Assembly (NCBI RefSeq): GCF_017352135.1
Contig: NZ_CP071457.1
Span: forward strand, 186,001 to 250,000
DNA length: 64,000 nucleotides
Source of the DNA: Rhizobium lentis
GTDB lineage: Bacteria; Pseudomonadota; Alphaproteobacteria; Rhizobiales; Rhizobiaceae
Direction of reading: 5' to 3'
Below are positions 33,947 to 42,519 of the stretch, in pieces (position 1 is the stretch's first letter; each line of letters starts with the position of its first letter). The notes below the pieces were generated by a model, which was given only the letters and a program-made list of their open reading frames with translations, made no database searches and was not told the DNA's origin. The position numbers and the translations under genes are program-made.

Positions 33947-34978
33947 TCAGAAGGCGATCTGCACCTTCATCGACTTGTTGCGGTCGCTGGCCAATTCGAA
34001 GGCGGCGACCGCCTCGTCGATGGCAAAAACCCGCGTCAACAGCGGCTTCAGATCGACGCGCCGCGCGTTGATCAGTTCGACGGCGAGCCCAAACTCCTCG
34101 TGGAAGCGGAAAGTGCCGCGCATCTCGATTTCTTTGGCAACGATCATGTTCTGCGGGATGGAGACATCACCGCCGAGGCCGAGCTGCACGAGAACGGCGC
34201 GGGGCCTCAGCACTTCCAGGCCGGCGCGCACCGCCCGTTCATTGCCCGACGCTTCGAACATGACGTCGAAATATCCCTTGTCGGCGCCATAGGCCGCAAG
34301 GTCGGCGGCATCAGTCGCTACATTGATCGTGCGATCGGCGCCGCTGGTGCGGGCGATCGCCAGAACGCTGTCGGTCACATCGGTGGCGACGATTTCACGG
34401 GCGCCGAGAACGCGCGCCGCCACGATCGCCAGCATACCAATTGGACCGCAACCGGTGACGAGCACCCGTTTTCCGAGCAGCGATCCGGCGCGGTTTGCTG
34501 CATGCAGGGTCACGGCAAAGGGTTCGGCGAAGGCGGCCTCGTGAATGGAAATGCCATCGGCGACCTTGTGGCACTGCCAACGCTCCGCCACCAGCCGCTG
34601 GCGAAAGCCACCCTGAACATGCGGCATCGGCATGGCGCTGCCGTAAAACCGCATGTTGAGGCAGTGGTTCTGCTGCCCCTTCAGGCAATATTGGCAATGG
34701 TTACAGGGCCGGCTCGGGGAAATCGCGACGCGATCCCCGACGGCCAAGTCGGCGACGCCGGCGCCCAGCGCCTTCACCGTGCCGGCGATCTCATGCCCGA
34801 GGATCATCGGTTCGCGCAGGCGAACGGTGCCGAAACCACCGTGATTGTAATAATGCAAGTCGGAACCGCAAATGCCGCCGGCTTCGATTGATATCTCCAC
34901 CTGCCCCTCTGCCGCAACCTCCGGCTCGCGCTCTTCGATCCTAAGATCCTTGGCGGCGTGGATGACGATGGCTTTCAT
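33947..34978 (-). CDS. idnD: L-idonate 5-dehydrogenase
   Basis: A 343-residue zinc medium-chain dehydrogenase starting MKAIVIHAAKDLRIEEREP. Catalytic-zinc residues are Cys37 (GGICGSDLHYY), His62 and Glu63 (LGHE). Structural-zinc cysteines are 92, 95, 98 and 106 (CNHCQYC...C). The nucleotide motif is GCGPIGMLAI. The 'GSDLHYYNHGGFGTVRLREPMILGHE' stretch is characteristic of IdnD. It oxidises L-idonate to 5-keto-D-gluconate with NAD(P). It lies 10 bp downstream of the hydroxyacid dehydrogenase gene in the same leftward transcript. Confidence 0.88.
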   Translation of the reverse strand: MKAIVIHAAKDLRIEEREPEVAAEGQVEISIEAGGICGSDLHYYNHGGFGTVRLREPMILGHEIAGTVKALGAGVADLAVGDRVAISPSRPCNHCQYCLKGQQNHCLNMRFYGSAMPMPHVQGGFRQRLVAERWQCHKVADGISIHEAAFAEPFAVTLHAANRAGSLLGKRVLVTGCGPIGMLAIVAARVLGAREIVATDVTDSVLAIARTSGADRTINVATDAADLAAYGADKGYFDVMFEASGNERAVRAGLEVLRPRAVLVQLGLGGDVSIPQNMIVAKEIEMRGTFRFHEEFGLAVELINARRVDLKPLLTRVFAIDEAVAAFELASDRNKSMKVQIAF

Positions 34979-34988
34979 ATCGGAACCC

Positions 34989-35930
34989 TCACACGACCGG
35001 GGTTGGAAGCGCGCGACCGGCAAAATGCGCGGCGAGATTGTCTCGGACCAGCTGGCCCATGGCCTTGCGGGTCTCGATGGTGCCGGAGCCATGGTGAGGC
35101 TGCAACACGGCGTTTGGGAGCGTCAGGAAGCGTGCATCGATCCTGGGTTCGTTCAGGAAGACATCGAGGCCCGCAGCCCGGATGGCGCGGTTCTGAAGGG
35201 CTGTGATCAGGGCCTCTTCGTCGACGGTCGTGCCGCGCGAGACATTGATCAGGATGCCGTTCGGGCCGAGCGCTTGAAGCACCGGCGCGTTGATGATTTT
35301 CATCGTCGCTCCCCCGCCAGGGACGATGACGATCAGAAAATCCGCCCAGTCGGCCAGCACGATAAGGTCCGGCTCGTAAGTGTACGCGGCATCCTTGTCC
35401 TCATGGCGGGCGAAATAGGAGATGTCGCAGCCGAAAGCGGCAATCCTTCTGGCGATTGCCTTGCCGATCCGCCCCATGCCGACGATCCCCACCTTCTTGC
35501 CCGAGACACGCGTCACCAGCGGCATGGGGATGTTACCCCACTGGCCGGATCGCACGAAAACGTCGGCCTGCGGGATCTGCCGCGCCGTGGCGAGCAGCAG
35601 TCCGATGGCAATATCGGCGACATCCTCGGTCAGCACATCGGGCGTATTGGTGACGCGAATGCCGTTGGCACGGGCATAGGCGAGATCGATCGCGTCGGTG
35701 CCCACGCCGTAACAGGAGATGATTTCCAGTTTCGGCAGTTGCTTCATCAGATCGGCGGAGGCGCCGAGTTCGCCGCGGGTTGCGATGGCGCGAATATCCT
35801 TGCCGACGCTTGCGATCAGCTCCTGCCGGTCTGCCGCTTCCCACAGGCGGTGAACGCGATACTTCGCCTCCAGGTCGACCATATCCCATTCCGGATAGGC
35901 TCCGGTCATCAAGATCTCTACCTCAGGCAT
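34989..35930 (-). CDS. D-isomer-specific 2-hydroxyacid dehydrogenase
   Basis: A 313-residue NAD(P)-dependent dehydrogenase of the GhrB/hydroxypyruvate-reductase type. It has the Rossmann motif GIVGMGRIGKAIARR, catalytic Arg in NVSRGTTVDEEAL, Glu in DVFLNEP and His in LQPHHGSGT. ATG at 35930 is preferred over the one six codons upstream because GGAGAC lies just before it. In this cluster it probably reduces a 2-keto sugar acid such as 2-ketogluconate or 2,5-diketogluconate. It starts 32 bp from the perfect operator at 35962-35979. Confidence 0.88.
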   Translation of the reverse strand: MPEVEILMTGAYPEWDMVDLEAKYRVHRLWEAADRQELIASVGKDIRAIATRGELGASADLMKQLPKLEIISCYGVGTDAIDLAYARANGIRVTNTPDVLTEDVADIAIGLLLATARQIPQADVFVRSGQWGNIPMPLVTRVSGKKVGIVGMGRIGKAIARRIAAFGCDISYFARHEDKDAAYTYEPDLIVLADWADFLIVIVPGGGATMKIINAPVLQALGPNGILINVSRGTTVDEEALITALQNRAIRAAGLDVFLNEPRIDARFLTLPNAVLQPHHGSGTIETRKAMGQLVRDNLAAHFAGRALPTPVV

Positions 35931-35949
35931 TCCGTCTCCGTCCCGCATT

Positions 35950-35983
35950 TTGACAGTTGATTATGTTATCGATAACATATAAT
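35950..35983 (+). promoter_or_regulatory. promoter of the rightward idonate operon
   Basis: A perfect -35 TTGACA (35950-35955) is followed after 17 bp by TAACAT (35973-35978), which is the right end of the operator palindrome. A perfect TATAAT at 35978-35983 with TTGATT at 35957-35962 (15 bp spacing) is an alternative. Either way the operator covers the promoter, which fits repression. Confidence 0.5.
35962..35979. promoter_or_regulatory. perfect LacI-type operator in divergent promoter
   Basis: TATGTTATCGATAACATA is an 18-bp perfect palindrome with the central CG step typical of LacI/GalR sites. It lies between the leftward hydroxyacid dehydrogenase and rightward gluconate dehydrogenase genes, and the 16-bp core recurs exactly at 38337. 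Confidence 0.85.
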
Positions 35984-36064
35984 CCGGACAAGCGATGTCA
36001 AGTGAGTTTCACCGCGAGTAGCGGTATAAGCCGTCATTCGCAGCGACACCGGAGGAGTTATTGC

Positions 36065-36829
36065 ATGAAGAACGTGTTCGATCTGACCGGACGGCTTGCC
36101 CTGATCACCGGCTCGAGCCAGGGGATCGGCTATGCGCTTGCCGAAGGCCTGGCCCAGCATGGCGCAGCGGTCGTCATCAACGGCCGGACGCCCGAAAGCG
36201 TCAAACGCGCGGTCGAGAGTCTCAAGGCTCAAGGCCTGTCCGCCCATGCGGCCATCTTCGACGTTACCAGCAAGGATGCTGCCGCGCAGGGTATTGCCGC
36301 GATCGAAGCCGATATCGGGCCGCTCGATATCCTGATCAACAATGCCGGCATGCAGTTTCGCACGCCCCTGGAAGACTTTCCGGCGGACAAATGGGAGCAG
36401 CTGCTGACCACCAATATTTCAAGCGTGTTTTACGTCGGTCAGGCGGCGGCCAAAGCCATGATCGCCCGCGGCCAGGGCAAGATCATCAACATCGCCTCGG
36501 TTCAAAGCGAGCTGGCCCGTCCCGGTATTGCCCCCTACACGGCGACCAAGGGTGCGGTACGCAACCTCACCCGCGGCATGTGCGCCGACTGGGCCAAGTA
36601 CGGCCTGCAGATCAACGCGATTGCGCCGGGCTATTTCAAGACGCCGCTCAACCAGGCGCTCGTCGACAATCCGGAATTCTCGTCCTGGCTCGAGAAGCGG
36701 ACGCCGGCCGGCCGCTGGGGCAATGTCGAGGAACTGGTGGGTGCCGCCGTTTTCCTGGCAGGTCGCGGCTCGTCCTTCATCAACGGGCACACGCTCTATG
36801 TCGATGGCGGCATCACGACCTGCCTCTGA
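36065..36829 (+). CDS. idnO: gluconate 5-dehydrogenase (5-ketogluconate reductase), SDR family
   Basis: A 254-residue short-chain dehydrogenase starting MKNVFDLTGRLALITGSSQGIGYALAE, with GGAGGAG upstream. It has the nucleotide motif TGSSQGIG, the NNAG motif and catalytic Ser-Tyr-Lys in IASVQSELARPGIAPYTATKGAV. It ends with the usual GSSFINGHTLYVDGG. The IdnO family reduces 5-keto-D-gluconate to D-gluconate. With IdnD and the kinase next door it forms the idonate route. The operator at 35962-35979 is 85 bp upstream. Confidence 0.9.
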   Translation: MKNVFDLTGRLALITGSSQGIGYALAEGLAQHGAAVVINGRTPESVKRAVESLKAQGLSAHAAIFDVTSKDAAAQGIAAIEADIGPLDILINNAGMQFRTPLEDFPADKWEQLLTTNISSVFYVGQAAAKAMIARGQGKIINIASVQSELARPGIAPYTATKGAVRNLTRGMCADWAKYGLQINAIAPGYFKTPLNQALVDNPEFSSWLEKRTPAGRWGNVEELVGAAVFLAGRGSSFINGHTLYVDGGITTCL

Positions 36830-36839
36830 AAGAGCCGGG

Positions 36840-37400
36840 ATGATGGATTTCGAGCAAAAGGCGCCGCCTTTGGCAATCGTCGTCATGGGCGTCAGCGGCT
36901 GCGGCAAATCCTCGGTCGGCGAAGGCATCGCCACTCGAAATGGCATGTCATTTGTCGAGGGCGACCAGCTTCATCCCGCGGCAAATGTCGAGAAGATGGC
37001 GCAGGGCATACCGCTCACTGATGACGATCGCGTGCCCTGGCTCAATCGGATCGGCGAGGAAATCAGGGCCGCACGGAAAGCATCGCGGGGATTGGTGATT
37101 TCCTGTTCGGCGCTGAAGAGAAACTACCGGGACAGATTGAGGCAGGCGGCGGCCGGGTACGTGGCCTTTGTATTCCTCCAGGGATCCCGCGACCTCTTAT
37201 TGGCGCGGATGCAGGCTCGCAAGGGCCATTTCATGCCGGCGTCCTTGCTCGACAGCCAGCTACAGACCCTGGAGCCGCCGACCGGTGAATCCAGCGTGGT
37301 AACGGTGGCGATCGACAATGCGTTGGATGATATCGTGGCGCTGGCGTGCAAGGGATTGAGCGGCATGGCCGTCGAGGGAGGAGATTATCATGCAGGATGA
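36840..37400 (+). CDS. gntK: gluconokinase
   Basis: A 186-residue kinase of the thermoresistant gluconokinase (GntK/IdnK) family. It has the P-loop VVMGVSGCGKSSVGE, then FVEGDQLHPAANVEKMAQGIPLTDDDRVPWL, SCSALKRNYRDRLR and ARKGHFMPASLLDSQLQTLE, all family blocks in order. It phosphorylates gluconate to 6-phosphogluconate. ATG at 36840 or 36843 both fit. The gene lies 10 bp after idnO and overlaps the next gene by 11 bp. Confidence 0.92.
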   Translation: MMDFEQKAPPLAIVVMGVSGCGKSSVGEGIATRNGMSFVEGDQLHPAANVEKMAQGIPLTDDDRVPWLNRIGEEIRAARKASRGLVISCSALKRNYRDRLRQAAAGYVAFVFLQGSRDLLLARMQARKGHFMPASLLDSQLQTLEPPTGESSVVTVAIDNALDDIVALACKGLSGMAVEGGDYHAG

Positions 37401-38283
37401 CCACAGGGCAGATGTCGCTGTCATCGGGGCGGGCATCATGGGAACGGCAATCGCCACGCGATTGATCGAGACCGGACATAGGGTATCGGTTTTCGACCTC
37501 GATTCCGAAAAGGTCGCGGCGTTGGTCGCCAAGGGCGCGCACGCGGCCGGTTCCGTCGAGGATGCGGTCTCTGTATCGGCGTTCTGCATACTCAGCCTCA
37601 ATCACGCCAATATCGTGCGCGCCGTCGTCTTCGGTGAAAAGGGTGTCGCGGGGGCCGCAAGTGCGGATAAGCTGCTGATCGACATGTCCTCGATCGATCC
37701 GGCAGAGACCGCCGACATGGCCGTGCGGCTTCGTCGGGAAACCGGGATGGCATGGGTGGATTGTCCATTGTCCGGCGGCGTGCCCGGCGCGCTCGGTGGA
37801 AAGCTGACGATCATGGCCGGCGGCAGCCCCGAAGATTTCGAACGGGCACGGGTGGTGATGCGGCATCTTGCCGCCAATTACACGCTTATGGGTGCATCCG
37901 GCGCCGGGCAGACGACGAAACTGATCAATCAGCTCTTTTGCGCGGTACTGTTTCAGGCGGTCGCGGAAGCGGTCAAGCTTGCCGAAGCGGGCGGCGTCGA
38001 TCCGGCCGCCATCCCGGCCGCTCTTGCCGGTGGGCGGGCCGACAGCCGGATCATGCAGGAATTCATGGCGAAGTTCGCCGCGCGCGATTTCTCGCCGACG
38101 GGCAGGATCGACAACATGCTGAAGGACCTGGATTCGCTTCAGGCCTTTGCGCTGAAGACAAAGACGCCGCTGCCGATGACGGGAGCCGTGGTCGAGATTC
38201 ATCGCCTGCTCTGTGCCGCCGGTCTCGGGCCGAAGGACTCAGCCGAGATGATGCGCCTTCTCGATGGACCTGAGGCCGGCTGA
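37390..38283 (+). CDS. beta-hydroxyacid dehydrogenase family oxidoreductase
   Basis: A 297-residue protein of the 6-phosphogluconate/3-hydroxyisobutyrate dehydrogenase family. It has the Rossmann motif VIGAGIMGTAIATRL, substrate loop DCPLSGGVPGALGGKLTIMAGG and catalytic Lys in GAGQTTKLINQ. Relatives oxidise or reduce tartronate semialdehyde, 3-hydroxyisobutyrate or related acids. It is too short for a canonical decarboxylating 6-phosphogluconate dehydrogenase. It overlaps the kinase gene, so it is co-expressed. Its step in sugar-acid use is unclear. Confidence 0.87.
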   Translation: MQDDHRADVAVIGAGIMGTAIATRLIETGHRVSVFDLDSEKVAALVAKGAHAAGSVEDAVSVSAFCILSLNHANIVRAVVFGEKGVAGAASADKLLIDMSSIDPAETADMAVRLRRETGMAWVDCPLSGGVPGALGGKLTIMAGGSPEDFERARVVMRHLAANYTLMGASGAGQTTKLINQLFCAVLFQAVAEAVKLAEAGGVDPAAIPAALAGGRADSRIMQEFMAKFAARDFSPTGRIDNMLKDLDSLQAFALKTKTPLPMTGAVVEIHRLLCAAGLGPKDSAEMMRLLDGPEAG

Positions 38284-38322
38284 ATATCTCTTGCGGTAAA
38301 ATCGCGACCGTCATCTTTCCTC

Positions 38323-38352
38323 TTGACCATTCGGCAATGTTATCGATAACAT
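38323..38352 (+). promoter_or_regulatory. promoter of the sugar-acid ABC operon
   Basis: -35 TTGACC (38323-38328), an 18-bp spacer and -10 TAACAT (38347-38352). The -10 coincides with the right end of the operator, the same layout as the promoter at 35950. Confidence 0.5.
38337..38352. promoter_or_regulatory. perfect LacI-type operator upstream of ABC operon
   Basis: ATGTTATCGATAACAT is identical over 16 bp to the core of the operator at 35962-35979. It lies 37 bp before the ATPase start. Confidence 0.85.
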
Positions 38353-38389
38353 ATCGGCGGGTAACAGCGCAGCTTTGGGAGGAGCCACG

Positions 38390-39886
38390 GTGGAAGCCAA
38401 GAGACTGCTGGAGTTCCAATCGATCACCAAGAGCTTCGGCGGCACGCAGGCACTGCGTGACGTATCGATCGATCTGCGCGAGGGTGAGATCCTTGCGCTG
38501 CTCGGCGAAAACGGAGCCGGCAAATCGACGCTGATCAAGACCCTCGCGGGTATCTATAAGCCCGATGGCGGCGACATTCTCTTCCGCGGCCAGAGCTATC
38601 ACCATCGCCCGCCGAAGCCGAACGAGCGGCAACCGGTCGCCTTCATCCATCAGGACCTCGGTCTGATCGAGTGGATGACGGTCGGCGAGAATATGGGTCT
38701 GTCTCAAGGTTTTTCGATGCGCGGCGGCGTGATCGACTGGAAGAAGACGCAAGCGCGGGCCAAAGATGCCCTGAAGCTCGTCGGCTGTGACTTCGACCCC
38801 ACGACCCGGGTTTCGGCGCTGTCGCGCACGGAGAAATCGCTCGTCGCCATTGCCCGTGCGCTTGCCGTCGAAACCGACGTTCTGGTGCTCGACGAGCCGA
38901 CGGCGAGTCTGCCCGCGGATGAAGTCGACCGGCTGTTCAACGCGATCCGCCCTCTGAAGGAACGCGGCGTCGGCATGATATACGTCTCCCACAGGCTCGA
39001 CGAGATTTTCCGCATCGCCGATCGGGTCGCCGTTTTACGTGACGGGCGCATGGTGGGACAGAAGCCAGTCAGCGAGACGACGCCCGACGAACTGGTGACG
39101 ATGATCATCGGCCGCAGCGGCGACAGCCTGTTTTCCAAGGCCGAGATCGAGCCCGGCAAGGCGATTGTCAAGGTGCGCGATCTCGTCTGCGCCGGCACGA
39201 GCCCGATATCCTTCGATATAAGACAGGGCGAGCTTCTGGGGCTTGCCGGCTTGCGCGGCGCCGGTCAGGAGCGGATCGGCCGGGCGCTGTTCGGCTGCGA
39301 GCCCTTTGGCGGTACGGTTCTGCTGCATGACGAGGCCCCGGACCTTTCGAGCCCGCTGAGGGCGATGGCGTCGGGCATCGGATTGATCGCCCGCGACCGG
39401 ACGGAGGAATCCGTCGCGCTGTCGCTGTCCATTCGGGAAAATACCTACATCAATCCCGGCGCCGTCGGGCGCGGGCTTTTTTCCTTCCTTTCGCCGCGCG
39501 GCGAAGCCGACCTTGCCCATGCGATCGGCCAGTCCGTCGGCCTCAGGCCGAACGATCCGGATCTGTCGGTGGAGGCGCTCTCCGGCGGCAACCAGCAGAA
39601 GGTCGTCGTCGGACGTTGGCTGGCGACCGGCCGGAAACTGCTAATCGCCGAAGACCCGACCGCCGGCGTCGACATCGGGGCCCGCGCCGAGATCTATCGC
39701 CTGATCAACCAGGCGTTGGCGGCCGGTCTTGCCGTCCTCGTGGTCTCGACGGATTTCGAGGAAATCGCCCATATCTGCCACCGTGCGCTGGTTTTCTCGC
39801 GCGGAAAAATCGTCAAAGAACTGACCGGAAGCGCGCTCACCACGGAGGCGGTCATCACGGCCGCATCCGCATCGGAAGCTGCTTGA
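38390..39886 (+). CDS. CUT2-type sugar ABC transporter ATPase (RbsA-like)
   Basis: A 498-residue double-domain ATPase. Domain 1 has GENGAGKST and LVLDEPTASLPADE, with a signature reading LSRTEKSLVAIARAL. Domain 2 has the degenerate P-loop LAGLRGAGQERIGRAL usual for this class and signature LSGGNQQKVVVGRWL. GTG at 38390 is chosen because GGGAGGAG precedes it by about six bases. Controlled by the operator at 38337, it would energise uptake of the sugar acid used by the idn genes. Confidence 0.92.
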   Translation: MEAKRLLEFQSITKSFGGTQALRDVSIDLREGEILALLGENGAGKSTLIKTLAGIYKPDGGDILFRGQSYHHRPPKPNERQPVAFIHQDLGLIEWMTVGENMGLSQGFSMRGGVIDWKKTQARAKDALKLVGCDFDPTTRVSALSRTEKSLVAIARALAVETDVLVLDEPTASLPADEVDRLFNAIRPLKERGVGMIYVSHRLDEIFRIADRVAVLRDGRMVGQKPVSETTPDELVTMIIGRSGDSLFSKAEIEPGKAIVKVRDLVCAGTSPISFDIRQGELLGLAGLRGAGQERIGRALFGCEPFGGTVLLHDEAPDLSSPLRAMASGIGLIARDRTEESVALSLSIRENTYINPGAVGRGLFSFLSPRGEADLAHAIGQSVGLRPNDPDLSVEALSGGNQQKVVVGRWLATGRKLLIAEDPTAGVDIGARAEIYRLINQALAAGLAVLVVSTDFEEIAHICHRALVFSRGKIVKELTGSALTTEAVITAASASEAA

Positions 39887-39904
39887 GCCATCGGGAGAAT
39901 AGCC

Positions 39905-40945
39905 ATGCAATCCATTGAATCCACCGCGCTGGAGCCGACCAAGAGCGAAATGGCCGGTCTGTCCACCGGACAGAAGATCGGACGCCTGATCCCGGTCTAT
40001 GGGCTTGTGATCCTGACCGTCGGCCTGATCGTGCTCTTTTCGATCCTTCTGCCCGATACCTTCCCGACGGTTTTGAACGTCCGCTCGATCGTCTCCGACA
40101 AGGCGATCATCGCGTTGCTGTCGCTCGCCGCAATGATCCCGATGGCGTCGGGCCGCATCGACCTGACGGTCGGCTACGGTATAGTGCTCTGGCATATTCT
40201 CGCCATCAGCCTGCAGACGGTCTCTGGCCTTCCCTGGCCCGTCGCCGTGCTCATCGTCCTTGCGCTCGGCGTTCTCACCGGCTTCATCAACGGTCTGCTC
40301 GTCGAGGTCGCCAAAATCGACAGCTTTATCGCAACGCTCGGCACGGGTACGGTTCTCTATGCGCTTGCCCTCTGGCACACCGGCGGGCGGCAGGTGGTCG
40401 GCGTCCTGCCTGACGGTTTCTACGCGCTGAACGGCACGATGCTGTTCGGCCTGCCCATTACCGGCTTCTATGTGCTGCTGATCGCCATCTGCATGTGGAT
40501 CGTGCTCGAATATCTGCCGATCGGCCGATATCTCTACGCCATCGGCGCCAATCCCAAGGCCGCGGCCCTCAATGGCATTCCGGTGCGAAAGTTCGTGATG
40601 GGGGCATTCGTCACCTCGGGCCTGCTTGCCGCTTTGACCGGGGTCCTGCTCGCCTCAAAGCTGCGCATCGGCCAGGCAAGCGTCGGCCTCGAATATCTGC
40701 TGCCGGCGCTGGTCGGCGCCTTCCTCGGCTCAACGACGATCAAGCCGGGGCGGGTGAACGTCTGGGGCACTCTGATCGGCGTCATCATTCTGGCGGTCGG
40801 CATATCAGGAATTCAGCAATTCGGCGGCTCGTTCTTCGTCGAACCGCTGTTCAACGGCGTGACCCTGCTGATCGCCATCGGCATAGCAGGCTACGCCCAG
40901 CGCAAGCGCGGTGCTGTGAGGAGGATCACACCCGCATCCAAATGA
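39905..40945 (+). CDS. CUT2-type sugar ABC transporter permease (RbsC-like)
   Basis: A 346-residue permease of the RbsC/BPD_transp_2 family with about ten membrane segments. Characteristic blocks are MIPMASGRIDLTVGYGIVLWHILA, GFINGLLVEVAKIDSFIATLGTGT and RYLYAIGANPKAAALNGIPVRKFV. It lies 18 bp after the ATPase stop and 51 bp before the binding-protein start. Confidence 0.92.
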   Translation: MQSIESTALEPTKSEMAGLSTGQKIGRLIPVYGLVILTVGLIVLFSILLPDTFPTVLNVRSIVSDKAIIALLSLAAMIPMASGRIDLTVGYGIVLWHILAISLQTVSGLPWPVAVLIVLALGVLTGFINGLLVEVAKIDSFIATLGTGTVLYALALWHTGGRQVVGVLPDGFYALNGTMLFGLPITGFYVLLIAICMWIVLEYLPIGRYLYAIGANPKAAALNGIPVRKFVMGAFVTSGLLAALTGVLLASKLRIGQASVGLEYLLPALVGAFLGSTTIKPGRVNVWGTLIGVIILAVGISGIQQFGGSFFVEPLFNGVTLLIAIGIAGYAQRKRGAVRRITPASK

Positions 40946-40996
40946 GGATGCCGACGCATGCCGGCACTTCATAACAAACAAAATGGAGGAGTGAAC

Positions 40997-42094
40997 ATGA
41001 AGCGCAGAACCTTATTGCAGGCAACGGTCGCAGCCGTCGCCGTTATGCTCAGCGTGCCGGCAATGGCCGATTCCATGGCCGACGCCAAAGCCGTGGTCGA
41101 GAAATATGCCTCCAAGGTGAGCGTATGGGATGGCCCGACAAGCGGCCCCAAGGGCGCCACCGGAAAGAACATCGTCATTCTCGCGGCCGATATGAAAAAC
41201 GGCGGCATCCTCGGCGTCGCCAATGGCGTGCAGGAAGCGGCCGGCGCACTCGGCTGGACGGTGAAGGTGCTCGACGGCGCCGGCTCAATCGGCGGGCGGA
41301 CAGCAGCCTTCGGCCAGGCCATGGCGCTGAAGCCCGACGGTATCATCATCAATGGCTTCGACGCCGTCGAGCAGAAGCCGGCGATGGAAGCGGCCAAGGC
41401 TGCCGGCATTCCGATGGTCTCCTGGCATGCCGCCTCGGCCGTCGGTCCGGTTGCCGAAGTCGGCGTCTTTGCCAACGTGACCACCGATGCGATGGAAGTA
41501 TCCAAGTCCGCGGCGGACTGGGCCTTCGCCGATGCCGGCGGCAAGCCCGGCGTCATCATCTTCACCGACTCCACCTATGCGATCGCGATTGCAAAGGCGG
41601 ACCGCATGAAGAAGGAGATCGAGGATCTCGGCGGCGCGGTGCTCGAATATGTCGATACGCCGATCGCCGAAACCTCCCAGCGCATGCCGCAGTTGACAAC
41701 ATCGCTGCTGCAGAAGTACGGCGCGAAGTGGACGCATTCGCTTGCGATCAACGACCTCTATTACGACTTCATGGGCCCCTCGCTCGCCTCGGCCGGCATT
41801 GCCGGCGACGGAAAGCCGGTCAACGTCGCAGCCGGCGACGGTTCGGAGAGCGCCTATCAGCGCATCCGCGCCAAGCAGTTCCAGGCCGTCACGGTCGCCG
41901 AACCGCTCAATCTCCAGGGCTGGCAACTCGTCGACGAACTGAACCGCGCCTTCGCGGGCGCTTCATGGTCGGGCTATGTATCGCCGCTCCATGTCGTGAC
42001 CAGCCAGAATGTCGAATTCGACGGAGGACCGAAGAACAGCTTCGATCCCGACAACGGCTATCGCGATCAGTACAAGAAAATCTGGGGCAAATAA
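40997..42094 (+). CDS. CUT2-type sugar ABC transporter substrate-binding protein
   Basis: A 365-residue Peripla_BP_4 protein starting MKRRTLLQATVAAVAVMLSVPAMA, with a Sec signal cleaved after AMA and GGAGG before the ATG. Domain features are KNIVILAADMKNGGILGVANGVQEAA, MALKPDGIIINGFDAVEQKPAMEAA and PVNVAAGDGSESAYQRIRAKQFQAVTVAEPL. It delivers the ligand to the permease and ATPase genes just upstream. The regulon suggests a hexonate such as idonate, gluconate or a 5-keto acid. A perfect hairpin follows at 42104-42127. Confidence 0.92.
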   Translation: MKRRTLLQATVAAVAVMLSVPAMADSMADAKAVVEKYASKVSVWDGPTSGPKGATGKNIVILAADMKNGGILGVANGVQEAAGALGWTVKVLDGAGSIGGRTAAFGQAMALKPDGIIINGFDAVEQKPAMEAAKAAGIPMVSWHAASAVGPVAEVGVFANVTTDAMEVSKSAADWAFADAGGKPGVIIFTDSTYAIAIAKADRMKKEIEDLGGAVLEYVDTPIAETSQRMPQLTTSLLQKYGAKWTHSLAINDLYYDFMGPSLASAGIAGDGKPVNVAAGDGSESAYQRIRAKQFQAVTVAEPLNLQGWQLVDELNRAFAGASWSGYVSPLHVVTSQNVEFDGGPKNSFDPDNGYRDQYKKIWGK

Positions 42095-42103
42095 GCATTT
42101 CCA

Positions 42104-42127
42104 AGGGCGTATCGTCCGATACGCCCT
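42104..42127. terminator. perfect hairpin after the binding-protein gene
   Basis: AGGGCGTATC-gtcc-GATACGCCCT, a 10-bp perfect stem 10 bp after the stop. A C/T-rich stretch rather than a T-run follows, so it may attenuate transcription into the small gene at 42181 or stabilise the binding-protein mRNA. Confidence 0.6.
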
Positions 42128-42180
42128 CCCTCCCCGCCTCACCATCGATCCAGCTCCGCGAGTTTTGGAAAAGAGAACCT

Positions 42181-42519
42181 ATGATCATTCGTTACGCTTT
42201 GTTTGAAGGCGAAATCCATCCCGGCCGGGAAGAGGAGTTCCGCGATTTCGTGAAGCAGCGGCTCGTCCCGTTATGGACTCAATTTCCGGGCGCCCAAGAA
42301 GTCCGGGTGCTTGATGGAATGGGACGCGACGAAGGCGCCCCGGTCTATGCGATGGCGCTCGCCATTCGTTATCCTGACATGGAGGCGGTGGACACGGCGC
42401 TGCGCTCAAATGTGCGCTCGGAGAGCCGCGAACTGACGGGAGAGCTGCTGAAGCTCTTCACCGGCAAAGTGCACCATCACGTGTTTTCGGCCAATGAGTA
42501 TCCACCGGCTGTCGCCTGA
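42181..42519 (+). CDS. small dimeric alpha/beta-barrel-like protein
   Basis: A 112-residue protein starting MIIRYALFEGEIHPGREEEF. The pattern beta-strand, helix (EEEFRDFVKQRLVPLWTQFPG), strand with V-R-V-L, then AMALAIRYPDMEAVDTALRS resembles the ferredoxin-like dimeric alpha/beta barrel (ABM/EthD/Dabb) proteins. The cluster of His residues KVHHHVF near residue 100 could bind metal. It is last in the sugar-acid operon, after the hairpin at 42104. Such proteins include mutarotases and small monooxygenases, so a sugar-isomer role is possible but unproven. Confidence 0.7.
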   Translation: MIIRYALFEGEIHPGREEEFRDFVKQRLVPLWTQFPGAQEVRVLDGMGRDEGAPVYAMALAIRYPDMEAVDTALRSNVRSESRELTGELLKLFTGKVHHHVFSANEYPPAVA

